Positions 45,493-58,300 of a stretch of 64,000 nt of DNA are shown one piece after another. The notes beneath the pieces were generated by a model that was not told the DNA's origin, did not search any database, and was given only the letters and a program-made list of their open reading frames with translations. Position 1 is the stretch's first letter. Every line of letters starts with the position of its first letter. Both the position numbers and the translations under genes were made by a program. The stretch lies in contig OX419755.1 in the NCBI GenBank assembly GCA_948567375.1, positions 81,672,218-81,736,217 of the forward strand. The letters are read 5' to 3'. The DNA comes from Lunularia cruciata. Its lineage: Eukaryota; Streptophyta; Marchantiopsida; Lunulariales; Lunulariaceae.

Positions 45493-46740
45493 TTGGTATT
45501 AGAGCAAGAATATGATGGATGGAATTTATGGACCACCAAATCCATTTTTGCCAAACCATTGGGATTTTCATGTCCATGTACTACCTAAGCATCATTTCAT
45601 ACAATTCATCATCTCAACTTTGGGTAGAGTTTTTTGAGTGTGATCACCTTTGCCAATGAACCTTTGGTACTTCTAATTGTAACTTACAGAGGAAGGTGGA
45701 CGTGTTGCATCTACGGGTTAACTTAGATAAACTATAGGTAGTTTGATAGAGTAGTAGTCATGGCAGTAATGCCCAAGGTTATCATTACCATGTAGCTACA
45801 TATCAAACACTTTACTTGATTGTTGGAAGAATAAGATCATCAACAACAAGAGCATGTAAAGAGAGCACCATTCCAAGAAGGAGGAGAGCAAATCCTAAGG
45901 TATTTGAAGGCAAGAATCTCTCTTGCATAATGGAGAATTTTGTGTTTGACAATGAACATTATTTCAAAGCTACAAATCTCCAAGATGAATGGAAAAAATT
46001 CTCTTGGCTTTAAAACCACTTGGATGGAATGGCAAAGCTATAATGGCAGTTCCAAGGAGAGCAAACTAAATATCAAATTGTTGCACCAATCTAGACATGA
46101 GGAGAATTCAAGAGTGAAATACTTGGTTCCAAGCTATAAATTTCACATGAACTATATGAGATATGTTGGCATAGTTGAAGCAAATTAGCTCTATAAGGAA
46201 TTGCATAATGTAATTTTAGAACACCATTATGTATATTCCAAATACATTGGAAGGTAAAGCTTTAGATCAATTAATGAGGGTCTTGAAGTCACAAACCAAA
46301 TTGGAAGTGACTATGAGGAAGCCATGTAGTTGGTTGAGAATTTTTATTCCTTAGTTGCAATAACTTGGTCTTGACCTTGACTTGCACAAAAATTACCAAT
46401 ACACTACATACAAGTGGAGGAGCCAGTACCAATGGGGATTGATGCCATCCAATAGAGACCACTTGGCTCTATAAATAGCGAAAGTTATGACAAAATGGTG
46501 GTTGTTTTTATTATTGCCAAATTGGACATTGCATTGTTGAGTGTCCACTCAAGAATGGGTGACCTGATAAATCACCCAAATGGAGTTTGTGGGGAAAAAT
46601 GATCAAGAAAATAAGGAATCCCAATAGGAGATTTTGAGTTACCTATTGGGAACTTGATTATTTCCAATGGAATTGAAAGCTCAACCTATGCAAGTTTAAC
46701 TCACTTGTAAGGTATCATATTTCATCATGGTTGCAAGATT

Positions 46741-46992
46741 TTGGTGGATTCTACAAGTTTAAAGAATTACGTGTCCATGCAATTAGCAAAGGAATTAAGT
46801 ATTCCCATCAAGCCAATAATTAGGAGTAGATTGATGATGGTAGATGGTAGAAAAGGTTTTGCATTCTATACTTCACATCTTGTTACATTCAAGATTAGAA
46901 AGGAGTATTTGGAGTGTATGAGGTTTGTAGTGGCACCTCTACACTATGATGTCATTTTAGGTTTACCTTGGCTTGAACATTATAAGGTTTAA
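46741..46992 (+). pseudogene. Retropepsin-like domain of family A
   Basis: Open frame with ILVDSTSLKNYVS in place of the usual DSGAxxNF (the catalytic Asp is kept, the Gly replaced), and HYDVILGLPWLEHY near the end, the conserved second signature. Followed by a stop and then RT. Confidence 0.8.
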
Positions 46993-47269
46993 TTTGATTG
47001 GAACCAATAATAAATTCAAGTACAATAACAAGGTAGGAAGTACAAATTAGGTTGTTTGGCACCTTTGAGTAAAACACTTAAGAATGGTTAGTCCCAAGAA
47101 GGGAGGTTTGTTAGTAAAGTAGCCATAGAGCAAGCTTTAGAAGAAGATAACACCATTTTTGCAATGTGGACCAAACCAATTGTGCATGTAGAATTTAAGG
47201 AGTGCAAGAAGCCTCATCAAGCAATGGTTGATCAAATAATTTAGGGGTTTGCGGATGATCTGCCAAAGG

Positions 47270-47600
47270 GATTACTCTCCAATTATGGTATGCCCTTCAA
47301 GATTGAGTTATTGCCAAGAAGTACTCCAATGAGTAGACCAATATATTTGGCTCTCACCAAAAGAGTTGGAAAAACTTTGAATATCATTGATGGAGTTCTT
47401 GGAGAAGGATTTCATATGACATAGTACATCTCCTTGGGAAGCACTGGTAATATTTGTTCCAAAGAAGGATGTAGGACTTTGCTTCTATATTGATTATCAT
47501 GGTCTCAACAAACAACTAGTGAAGAATGCATATCCCTTGCCTCAAATTGATGATTTTCTAGATCAATTGAGTAGAGTAAGGTACTTCTACAAGTAATAGT
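47270..47600 (+). pseudogene. Reverse transcriptase N-terminal part of family A
   Basis: Across shifted frames the translation gives FKIELLPRSTPMSRPIY, VIFVPKKDVGLCFYIDYHGL and NAYPLPQIDDFLDQLSRVRY, the fingers and beginning of the palm of a Ty3/gypsy RT. The YxDD motif is not present, because similarity stops near 47600. Confidence 0.82.
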
Positions 47601-47640
47601 TTTGTGGAGGTGACATGGCAATGCATGTCTTTATTTCTAT

Positions 47641-49403
47641 CATTAGACAAGAGAAGGATGAATATTATTGACCCTTCACTTGAAAGAATACTGCTTTGTA
47701 AGTAGTTCAAGACTTTGCAAAAATTATCTCACCTTTATATGTATAAAGAAATCCATTCTAATTTGACCCAATAAATACCACAAATAAAATAAACATTGCT
47801 CCACAAATAGCTTCTTTGCATCATATGTAGGAAAATCTACAATTTAGGAGGCATGCCTATGACTATTTAAGTTCAACACCTGAAGTACTATTTTTTTTTA
47901 GTCAGAGTGATTTTGAATAAAGTGAATTACCATTTAGATACTTTTTTTTATTTCCTTATGAATTTCCTCTCATTCCAATTCATGCTTCAATGAAATATTT
48001 CAATAAGAGTCATTCAATGCTCTGTATGTTTGATCCTTAGCATTTCATGATAGGTTGGATGCAATACCTTGAAAAGATTCAATATAATGTAGTGTTGCAA
48101 GTAACCAAAGTATGCAATTTGAGTGAGTAACTATAACAAATATACTAAACTCAGCCAAAGAAAGTGCCTTAAGAAAGGTAGAACACTTCACTTCCAATCA
48201 TGAGTGTTGGAAAGATCTTTGGAAGGAGCAAACTTCTTTGGAAGTCAAGTGCCTTGAGAGGAAACTAATGTTACCTTCAAGAAGGATTGTACACATGCCT
48301 TTGGGTGATCCCTTCAAAAGGAAATTGCACCGTCAGATTGAAACATCAATATCTTGGTTGTCCTTAGATCTACATTCCTTAGTGTGAGTGATATTCCTTT
48401 GTCATTTTCCACAATGCACCTTCTTGGTATCATTGTCATTGTCGGGGAGTATTCTCGGCCCAAGAGGTTAAATAGTAAATAGTAAAGAACTCAAATATGA
48501 TACTTTCTTTTGTATTTGATCATTTTTGACTCATATCCTTGTGGGAACAAAATGTTACTAAATTCTTTAAGTTGGTGTTTATTGAGTTGTTACATATAAA
48601 GAGGTTGAAATTTAATTTAGGATACATATAGTTGCAAAATTGTTTGACGAAACAATTCATTACATTAATATGAGTCTTAAATGGTGGACAAAAAGTATAA
48701 AGTTTCAATTGATTATTAACAATATTTTAACATAAGAACATCAAGCTTGTTATAATCTATACTTTTCAATCAACTCAGATATGATATTTGCAAATTTAAT
48801 GTTATTTTTAGAGATACATGACATTTATTGTTGTGACCTACCTTTGCATGATGATACCAACTTTCCTTTCTATTTTAATTTTTGTAGATCATTGAAAGGT
48901 TAGGAGATTGTTAAGGCGAGAACATAAGAATTCAGTACTTATTATTGGCCTAGAAGGTGATCACATAAGAGGACAAGACGATGACCCAAAGAACACATTA
49001 TGGTTCCCATGCATCCAAGGAACTCAAGGAGGAAAACCTTTGTGATTGTGATTCTCATGGTCTTGATCACATTGCTCGTGATCCTTGTGATTATTATTGT
49101 CATAATCTTCATGACCATGATTTTTGTGATCATGAGTACTCAGCTCTGATGACCCTTAGGGAAAAGTTCAAGAACATAACATTAGTCATCAAATGCTAAT
49201 GGCCTGGAACATCATTGGCTTCAAAGTCAGTCAATCTTGGAGAATTCAAATAACTTGAAAGCACTGCTAGTTAGAAAAAGAACAAAAATTGATGATTTTT
49301 TGCATGTGCTAGAATGCTCACATGCAAAAATAATGCTAGGTCACCAAAGACACACCTATAAAATTCTGGAACCATTCACCAAAGGTATTTGTTACTCTTG
49401 CTT
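47641..49403. other. Unassigned AT-rich repeat-like region
   Basis: No recognisable domain. A His/Asp/Cys-rich frame at 48981-49199 and a frame at 49237-49464 have no identifiable family. Likely debris of mobile elements. Confidence 0.4.
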
Positions 49404-50060
49404 TGTAACACCCATTGGTAGTGTGCTCTATGGCAATATTAAGTTTGGTTTTGCAAGTAGTTGAGAGCTATTATCTTATAGAGTTTAGCTAAGCTTCTAC
49501 ATTAGCCATGATTAGCTAGAGTTAGTTATAGCCAAGATGGAGGTGACTCTACTTGAGGGAAAGTAGAAAGAGTGAGCATCATTATTTTGGATTCTAATTT
49601 ATTGACTTTATATTATTCCTAGGTGTTTTAGCTTTGAAGAAAAAGTTGAGAACTCTTGGGCCCACAAGCCTTTTGGTTGCAGATTTTTCTATAGTCCAAG
49701 GATAGCTTATGTGAAGAAATCCTTGACTTAATGATTGGTCAAGATAAGATCACTTACACATAGGATTATTCCCATGTCTATGGATATTCCTTTAGACTTT
49801 AGACTTTGTATGACTTTTAGTCTAGTAACTTTGAGTTATTGGATAATTAGTAATTTTGGTATGTAACTTTTTCACAATATAAACTAGGAATGAAGATGTA
49901 CTCAACATCCTTTTAATTGCAACTATCTTTGGTTGAGTTCTCGAGTGAGCAATGGCTTGAGTCTTGGAGTGCCTTGGAGTTTTAGTCTTGGGGGAGTGTG
50001 ATAGAGTTGGAGTTCCTTGCCTTCTTAGTCCATGGTGTGCTACCTTAATAGCCATCAGAG
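49404..50060 (+). repeat. Possible LTR of a further element
   Basis: Starts TGTAACACCC, a common plant LTR beginning. It has CACAATATAAACTAGG (about 49874-49889) as a TATA-like box and is followed near 50050 by AGCCATCAGAGGTTC, which resembles the initiator-Met primer-binding site. No second copy was found in the window, so the ends are provisional. Confidence 0.4.
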
Positions 50061-50099
50061 GTTCATCTTGAATGAGATAGGCCAACTCACAATTCATGC

Positions 50100-52440
50100 A
50101 ATGACTTCTTCAACTTGACAAATTTTCAATTCTATGCATGGGGTGTTCAATAGATGTGTTGACTAAAGACACTTGTGGACTTGTTCCAAGGAGTCAAATG
50201 CAAGAGGATATCAAAGCATTGTTTAAGGAGAAGAAGTCAATCAATGGATGGAGAATTGGAGGTATAGAGACCCCAAGCAAATAGTGGGTGTGGAAGCTAT
50301 GATGAAGTTGTTCAAGTCCAAGTGCATGATTGATGCCAACACCAATCATGTTGTCTTATTCCACTATCTTCACAGATGACAACATGTGAACTAGGCTTGA
50401 ATGCTTTATGTGCAAGTTTGTGAGATGTGTGGAGACATGAACAAAGAAGGTGGTGTTATGCTCATATCACCTTTTGTGATACAATTCTACTTCAAAATCA
50501 AGTTACTCATAGAAGAAGAGAAGAATCACTTGAAGGACTTCCTCCTTTAACTGGTTTTTTTGGAGAAGTTCCCTACATACTTCTATCATATGTGTGTATT
50601 TTTATATGCACCTAGAAGCAGAAAGAGAATACAAGAAGTATAGATTGGTAGACAAGAAGTATGAAAAGTCAAAGGATGCATACATGCATGTACATGAAGT
50701 ATAAAGCACCCCAAGATACCTACAATAGAGGAAAGAGTTGGCAGCATGAAAGCAAACATAGACTTCAAAGAAGAGGAAGTTTCAAGTAAACAATGATGCC
50801 TCCAAAGAAGACCATGGAAAAATAATCAAGCTGTTATAGGAGATGAAGTAGTGATAAGGGAAGACCACAATATAGTGGATGACAAAGAAGGCATTTCCAA
50901 GATTCCAAAGATGACACCAAAGAGAGAGGTGGATCAAGAAGAAGATGACTGCCTAGAAGAGGGATCAGCAAGAGAAGAGTCCTTCACCCACATCAACTCT
51001 CCTTAGATTTGGAAGTAGGGTTGACAAATAAGCAAGATGGTGCATAATTGGGGCTATCATGAGAAGACAAGGCCAATGAAGAAGAAGCAAGCTGCTTGCC
51101 AAAAAAAGAAGTGAGATCATTCATGACCAAGACAAAGTCTTGAGACCTACACAGAAGTTAGATGGTGGGATATGATCCATGATAGACATCCAAAAGGAAC
51201 ATAATGATGAGGCTAGACCATCAAGAACAAAGGAAGGTTATGAGGTGCAAGCACTTGAGGAAGAAGAACAAAGGCCCTAGATTGGGAAGGAATGGATGTT
51301 TGAAGATATTTCAAGGGATATCCTAAAGGCTAATGAGGAGGACTCCATGCAAGTGAGTGGGCAAGAAGAAGAAGGAGGTGCATATTTTGAAGGAAGATGC
51401 AACTATGGCTCACAATGGAAAGCAAGAGGAGGTACATGTTCCACTTTTCTCTAAGAATCAAAAGGGAGATGAGCAGGTACAAGACAACACTCAAGACCAA
51501 AAAGATGTAAGACAGCTCAAATTGGGCAAAGAAGCCTCTCATAGGACATGATCAACACGATAGGACCAATGCTTCAAAAATTGGAAAAGATCCTTCCCTA
51601 GTACAAGGAATTGGACAAGAAAATCACCAACCAGATGAAGTTGGTCATTCATCTTCATTGGATAGTTTACTCAATCAACAAAGGGAAGGCAAGAGCTTGT
51701 GAGGAGCTTACTAAGACTCAAGAGGGTCTAAGGGCCAAAAAACAAAACTGTCATGAGTTGGAGCAGATAATGAACAAGTGGAGAAAGGTGGAGCATGCAT
51801 GATAGGAGAAGTATAATGGAGATCTATAGAGAATGAAAGCAAAGGTACAAGTCCTCAATCTTAGAAGAGAAGCAAAAGGTAGAACACAACAAAAAAAACT
51901 TTGTGCTTGAGACAAGGAAGCGAGGATGATGAAGGACAAGTTGGAGCAAGCACGAGTTTAGATTATCACTGATGAAATCATGCATGGCAACTGCAAGGAG
52001 CTTGCTAAAATCCACATTTGATGCATTGACCAGTTGGTTTGACAAACAAGAAGACCATGAAGAACTTATCTGCATGGCAAGAGCTAGAAGAAGAGATTTG
52101 AACCATGCATGTGAACCTGGAGGAGGAACATGCATGAGTGTTCATGATAGTGGAAGCTATGGCAAATCAGATGATTGAGCAGGTGGAGATACCGGCAAAG
52201 ACCCTCCCACATCAAGTCAAATTGCATGACCTGAAGACACAAATTCATGCACTAGAAGCAAATGTCTTCAACAATAAATATTTAGTATACCTTTTCACTC
52301 AACTTAAGGGGTACAAAAGCCAAAAGTTCAAAGATACATTCAATAGGATGCTTGTCAAATTCATGGATTACAAGAGAAAATCAGATGGCTCTTGCAAATG
52401 GCTAAAAGAAAAAGTAGTTCTCCTTGGTAGTGTACAGGTA
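50100..52440 (+). pseudogene. Decayed coiled-coil reading frame of unknown element
   Basis: A long former reading frame survives in pieces across all three frames: GLVPRSQMQEDIKALFKEKK (about 50190), CDTILLQNQVTHRRREESLE and LPPLTGFFGEVPYILLSYVC (50427-50615), a Lys/Glu-rich helical part with RACEELTKTQEGLRAKKQNC (51611-51802), DALTSWFDKQEDHEELICMA (51972-52178) and LHDLKTQIHALEANVFNN (52138-52578). The heptad-like charge pattern suggests coiled coil. No RT, integrase or transposase motif is visible. It lies between two LTR-like segments, which suggests a captured or structural gene of a mobile element. Function unknown. Confidence 0.5.
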
Positions 52441-53000
52441 TGTGAGATTATGATTGTAAAATGGTCTAAGTGTAGAATGATTATTGGCCTAGTAGAACAA
52501 GGACAGAATTTGGCCCAAAGATTTTGGGCCAAAGATCTTTGTGATTGTATATTACCAACTCATGACATATTTTTGTGAGCAATCAATTTTCTAATTAAAG
52601 ATCTCTGTGATCAATAGCCAAAGAAAAAATTAGAATTAAAAGACAGAATTGAGGAGATAATTCTGCATTGCAACCTAGGAAATTCTTTGTTGGTTAGGAT
52701 AAGATAGGATTAGAATCCTAAGCAAATGATTAAGACAGAATGGGAATCTTAAGTGAATGACCTTAGATTATCAAGGAAACAGCTTAGCATTAAAAGCAGA
52801 TTATCAAGGAAACAGCCTGGTGGTGCCATTAAAAGCCTGGTGGTGAGGTGTAGGAATAATATAAAGGCTTTGGCCCTATGTAAACCAAGTTCATTTTTTC
52901 AATCAAGAAATCAATTTTTGGGGACAACATTGTTTACGCAAAGACCTATATGATCTTTTGTGTATGTTGTCTACATTATGCATGATGAATTATTTGCTTA
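52440..53000 (+). repeat. LTR-like segment with short tandem repeats
   Basis: GATTATCAAGGAAACAGC occurs at 52765 and 52800, with ATTAAAAGC repeated nearby and CCTGGTGGTG doubled. A TATA-like AATATAAAGGC lies at about 52858. It looks like an LTR U3/R region but was not matched to 49404-50060, and no terminal repeats were proven. Confidence 0.4.
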
Positions 53001-54240
53001 GTTGAGTAGTGGTGAGGAAACTTAAAGTAGGAACACAAGTGCTGGAGTGAAGAGAGTCATTCATAATTTTTAGGAGTGTTGGATCTCAAGGGTTCTTAAT
53101 GATCAAGGCAATGCATTGAGTGGCTAATGAAGACCAAGAGCATTGTGAAGTACCATGGTGATTAAAATCTAGACGACCTGATTGATCCATGACTCCTTTA
53201 GAATTGTGCCTTTTGGGAAGTGTAGCATGCATTCCCTATGGTTGTAGTCAAAGATAGGATTTTCATGGTGAAGTTACCCAAGAAGTAGGAACTGCTGTTG
53301 TTGTTTGCACTATGCTAGTGGCATTAACTATATTTTGGCCCATTTTTGATAGTTGTGATGCTAATGAAGTTTGCAACATTCATGACCATCTGCCCAGTCT
53401 CACCTTCAATAGGGAGTGAATTGTGAAGAGAAGTGACCTTCATGACAAAGGAACCATCACTTTTAGGAATCATTTGAAAAGAATCTATATTGAAAGTGAT
53501 TTCCACTGTCCCTTTTTTAGTGCACTGTAGGGGTGACACTATCTCCTCTTGGAATAATTCTGCCATTGTGACACCATTCTTTCATCTCCTAGTTATATCC
53601 CCATGGGAATGGCTGGTTCTTTTGTTAACACTATCTGGTCAACATTGAACCACTTCATACACATTTTTCTTGAAAAAATCTAGACACAGTTTGGGATGAT
53701 TTTGCTAATCTTATAATATAAGTTTCAGGATTATGTTTTAAACTAGTAATCAAGTTTATTTTTGTGGTCTAAGAGGTTTAAAAGATCCTTAGGTCCAACA
53801 AAAGAAAGGTTCTCAGTAATTAACAATAATCTTTTCTAAATTGTTGAAGAAAATCTATATAAAGATTGAATTCTCTCATTAACACATTCTTCTAATTTCC
53901 TTAGAAATTATGTGTGGATACAGTTTCAGCATATCAAGTGTCTAGTCAAATGCTTCATAACACAAACTATACTAATGGTAAAAGTTAGATAGGCTTAAAA
54001 GCTTCCAATTTTGATACATAAAATCCAAGACTATAAAACTAGGAAACTAGAAATTTAAAAGATTAATAAAAACCCTAATTATAACGATTTATAGAAGAGA
54101 AACAGGGTTTCCATACTATTTCTTAAGAAAAAATATAAAATAAATATTTCTGACCAAAAAATTTAGTCCTCATGTGTATAGTTCTTCTTTTTCTGAAATC
54201 ACTTCAAACGAGATATAAAGTAAAATTATAATGTTATCAT
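53001..54240. other. No gene recognised
   Basis: One short minus frame (53324-53566) lacks identifiable motifs or splice support. The rest is AT-rich, without element ends or RNA genes that I can recognise. Confidence 0.5.
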
Positions 54241-54254
54241 TTATGTTTTTATTC

Positions 54255-55170
54255 TAGACATAGGTTTTCGGTGCAGTCTATATCGAGGGACGGGAAAGTT
54301 TCCTGACTAATTAATCTCTGGCATGAAAAAATTGGCTCTCACGAGTATTATATTTGTAGCAAATATAGGCTAAAGCGCAGACTGAGTATCATCGAATCGG
54401 AACTGCAAGTGAAATACCGAGTATTTGTTATTGAATAATTTTTTACAGATCAAAATCTAGATATTTTATGGGTTCTAAATGCAAGAAGGGGAATGCATAC
54501 TTGACAAGGAAAAGACGTCGTTGTTGTCCCTTGCAAGCATAACAAGTTATAGCTGACTCTGCATCTTCTACAGCTCCTTCTTTGTCACCTACAAGATATT
54601 TCACGTATCCTCCCTCACGTAGTCATGGAGTAGGGCGGCAACATCGTCCCACCCGACCTTATTTCGTTTATTAGGTGTATTGAGAGGAAGACGTGAACCA
54701 TTTATGAAGGAATTACAGAAGAATGGTTGGGGAAGGTAGGATTTCTGTAGCAATTATAGGATCCAGATGAACATGAAAGTCTTCAACAATATAGCTCACA
54801 AAGGTAATTCCTTTTCTGTAAAAATACAACATAAAATCCAACTACCATTTTCTGTGTTATTTGTAACAATATATCCGTTCAAGTTACAGAGAATCTTTTC
54901 ACCAGCTGAAAGGCTCTATGTAGACGCAAAACAACATAATGGTCGGAGTTCAATTTTCTACTTCCTCCATTATCTTTATTTTATCCTTTTTATCAGTTCA
55001 GTTCTGAAATACTTGAATAAGAACATTTTTTACTACTTATAAGCTATGATCAACAATACTCAAAGATAAAATTAGATATGGTAGCTACTTTCAAATCCAT
55101 TGAAGTTTGAAGTCAAATACGATTGTACTATAATAAAAAGAAAATCTTGTTCTTTCTTCTTCCGGTTCCC
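54255..55170 (-). pseudogene. Tandem pseudo-copy of the last exon and intron of the NLR-like gene
   Basis: The sequence parallels 55195-56335: both contain GGTTTTC(G/T)..GCGTAGTCTATAT-like and GCGCAGACTGAG words, a segment ending CTAGATATT(C/T)TATG, CTGACT(T/C)..CATC(T/C)TCTACAGC(T/C)CCTTCTTTGTC, then the intron words TATCCGTT(C/T)A(A/T)GTTACAGAGAA and CTTGTTCTTTCTTCTTCCGGTT. The coding part (about 54470-54640 minus) is shortened and frameshifted. It lies immediately downstream of the functional gene in the same orientation: a tandem duplicate that decayed. Confidence 0.82.
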
Positions 55171-55398
55171 AGATTATGACAATTTATTTTAGTATTTTCG
55201 ACATAACATCAAGAAAGGTTTTCTGCGTAGTCTATATATACTGAAATGAGGAACTTTTCTAAATAATTAAGCCGTAACATGAAGAAGTTTAACTCATGGA
55301 TATTATATTTATGGCAAATATAGGTTGAGGCGCAGACTGAGATATGGTCGTCTTGGAACTGCAAGTAGAACACCTTGTGTTTGCTATTGGAAAATACA

Positions 55399-58300
55399 TT
55401 ACAGATCCAAATCTAGATATTCTATGAGTTCCGTATGCAAGAAAGATAAACCCTTCAAATCTCTAAAGAGTTTAAGAAAATATCTGTATTCCTTGACAGG
55501 ATAACGAGATGCAATACTTCTGGCTGACTTTACATCCTCTACAGCCCCTTCTTTGTCCCCTAAAAGATGTTTCAAATATCCTCTATGTTTGAGGCAGCCG
55601 TAAAATAGGATGACAACATCGATCCAACGGACGTCGAATGTATTACGGGTATCATCGAATGAGTGATGAGTTTCCTTGTCAATGCGCCTGAGACTTTCTT
55701 CAATGTCTGCCAATGAACCGGCCAAGTCTGAGTTTCTCCTCTTGATGATTCCTCTGTCTAGGATGAACGAGGCTGTATAGTACGCCGTGACCGCGGGTAG
55801 AAGATCCGTTTCTTGAACAACGCTAATCAACCTTTCTATGTCCTCCAAAGCCCCACCCAAGTCTCCTATCTTCGCTTTGAGCCAATATTTCCTGCACAAC
55901 AGAATATTTCCCCGCGTATCTGAAAGTGCTGAACAACGTAACTAGCGAGGGTAACTATAATTCTGAATAAACTATGTTAAAAGAATTACAGAAATAAAAA
56001 ACAATACCATTGTCTTCGTTATTTATAGCAAACTATCCGTTTATGTTACAGAGAACTTTTTCATACTTACCTAAAGGGTCCATGTAAATAATACCACAAG
56101 AGTATACTGCTCGGGATTCAATATCCTACGCCTTCCATTATCTTTATTTATTTTTGTAATTCTTCGGTTTGAAATACTTGGATAAGAACTATACGTTAGC
56201 TTATCAACACTATGATCAATAACAACCAAAGATAATATTAAATACGTGAGTTAGCTGCTTTCAAAGGCATTGAAGTATTGAACACAAATACGCTTGCATT
56301 ATAATAATGAAATCTTGTTCTTTTTTCTTCCGGTTTCCGCAATCTTCCAGATTGGATTGCCGCCTCGTCTAGTATACATCCACAAGCATCCCTAACTAAG
56401 CAACCTCGGGAAAAAGGCAAAAATCAAACACCTTTTATATGCCTATTGCTACCAAACTTTAAAGCTCAACCCAATCACGGTACGATTATAAACTGTGCGA
56501 CATTCTCTTGACAATCTATTGTTGATGAACTTCATCTCAGATAAAGAAGTTAACTTGATGGAAAACCACCTGAGAAGGAATAAAGACATTTTCAAAATCC
56601 AGTAAAGTATGAAATGTAGGAAATTTATCCAAATCACTCAAAGTACAATGGTAAAGATGTAAACACTACCTTGATTGCAAAAGTATTCGAACTCTGTCGT
56701 CGATTTCCTGGTTGTCGATGACATCGAGTGCCCTCTCCATGTCGGCCAAAGCATCGCCGAGCCTGTTGTCCTCTATACATTCAATTGCTCTTCCAAAATA
56801 GAGTACATGTGAACGATTGTAAGATCCCAAAATGAGGCTATTTACCCGGGCGGGGTATAGTCTCTCCAGCATCCTCCCTACCCAAATCTCATAGAGAGAG
56901 CCAACCCTAGAACTGTCGGCCAATTCAGATTCCAAGTATCCTCTCAAACCAGGAACTTTGAGTATATCAGTTGAGTATCCGGCCGACTCTAGGACACGCG
57001 CCAAATTCACGAGCATCATGAGCCTGTCACCGTCCAGAAAGTTTCCCGGCAAGTGAAGAAGGTATCGAGGAATCTTATCCAGAAGAAATGGTGTAACCGC
57101 GCTATGAGGATTCAGCACTGCAATGTAACATAAGTAGAGAAAAACTCTCTCTCTGTCGTAGGTTTCTTCTACCTCAGGTCCGGCCGGAAAGACAACCGTT
57201 TCTATAACCTTCAAGACACGTCCACAAGCATCGTGCCACGGTTGACCCTTTATGTCTGAGTTTACGAAAAGTAGTATCCATAGAGCTCGAAATATCATCT
57301 CAAGATCCACGCCTTCACCATTATCAGGCACCCTCATCAACTCTTGGAAAATGGCTTCGTCCTTTGCAAAGAAGTGAAGCTTTGTCAAGTTACCGAAATC
57401 TTCAGCCTCATTCTGTACGAGGAAATCAGCGCAGGAGAGACGGTCTGCTGCAGAGGAATCCGGGTTCATCATGTATGCTATGGAAGATCCGAAGCTTGCT
57501 AAATGCTCTTCTGACGCCCAGTTCATGATTTTCGAGAGGACATCTAGCACTCGCGCTTTACCCAAGATAGCCCCTATTGAGGGTGTGGCTTTTCTATCAT
57601 TCAGCACTTTCATCAGAGTATGCATTGTGTACCCATGCTTCTCAGCAAAATGTGTTTCATCGAGTCTCTCTTTCCATGTCAAATGTTCGAACCACTGTTC
57701 ACCATACACACTCGCTACCTCGCAAGCAGCATCTACTGCTTCGAGATGTGGTAGTTGCAACAGTTCCGACAGTGATTTGTCATCCAGCTCTCGATGACAG
57801 ACGTATCTGGTGATTATCTGCATGATCCATTGAAAGAAACCTTTGCTCAAATACGGTTGCAACTTCTAGCTTCAAAACTACAGCAAGTCCAAACTTTAGA
57901 ATTCCGCACCTTATAAAAACTTGACTACTCGAAGTAATCATTCACCATGCAAGTACAACTACAACCTTGCGATAGAATAGGAATTTCAACTGGTGTGATG
58001 AACTCACCGTCTCAATCATCGGACGCGACCGGTCTCCGCAATCCGAATTCAATAGCAGAAGGAGAGGCTCGATGCATTTTCTCAGCTCAGGTGCCCTCGC
58101 TGCTAGTTCTCTTGGGTCGGTCCCACTCCGCATCCAGGGTATTGTTTTCCCTTCACTAAAATACCTTGAAATTACATTGTCTCTCAATTCCGAACCACCA
58201 TAGACAAGACAAATACCCGCTTCGACATTCGAATCTATGGAAAAGATATAATTGCTGGACTCAGACCCAGAAGGCAGAATATGATTGCCCAATGTGGTCA

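Larger units (their letters stand above)
45493..47640 (+). mobile_element. Family A Ty3/gypsy internal region (decayed, truncated)
   Basis: After the primer-binding site come gag frames (45816-46188, frameshifted), a degenerate zinc knuckle near 46494-46560 (YYCQIGHCIVECPLKNG), a protease-like frame at 46741-46992 and RT sequence from about 47270 to 47600. Homology ends there; no RNase H, integrase or 3' LTR is visible downstream. Confidence 0.85.

Noticed and set aside
48942-49199. His/Asp/Cys-rich frames as a metal-binding protein
   Set aside because: Composition arises from a GAT/CAT-rich low-complexity stretch open on both strands; no conserved spacing.
53324-53566. 80-codon minus frame as a host gene
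   Set aside because: No recognisable family and no exon-like continuation on either side.
57471-57813. Plus-strand open frames antisense to NLR-like exon 4
   Set aside because: Shadow frames of a long, well-supported minus-strand exon with no motif of their own.
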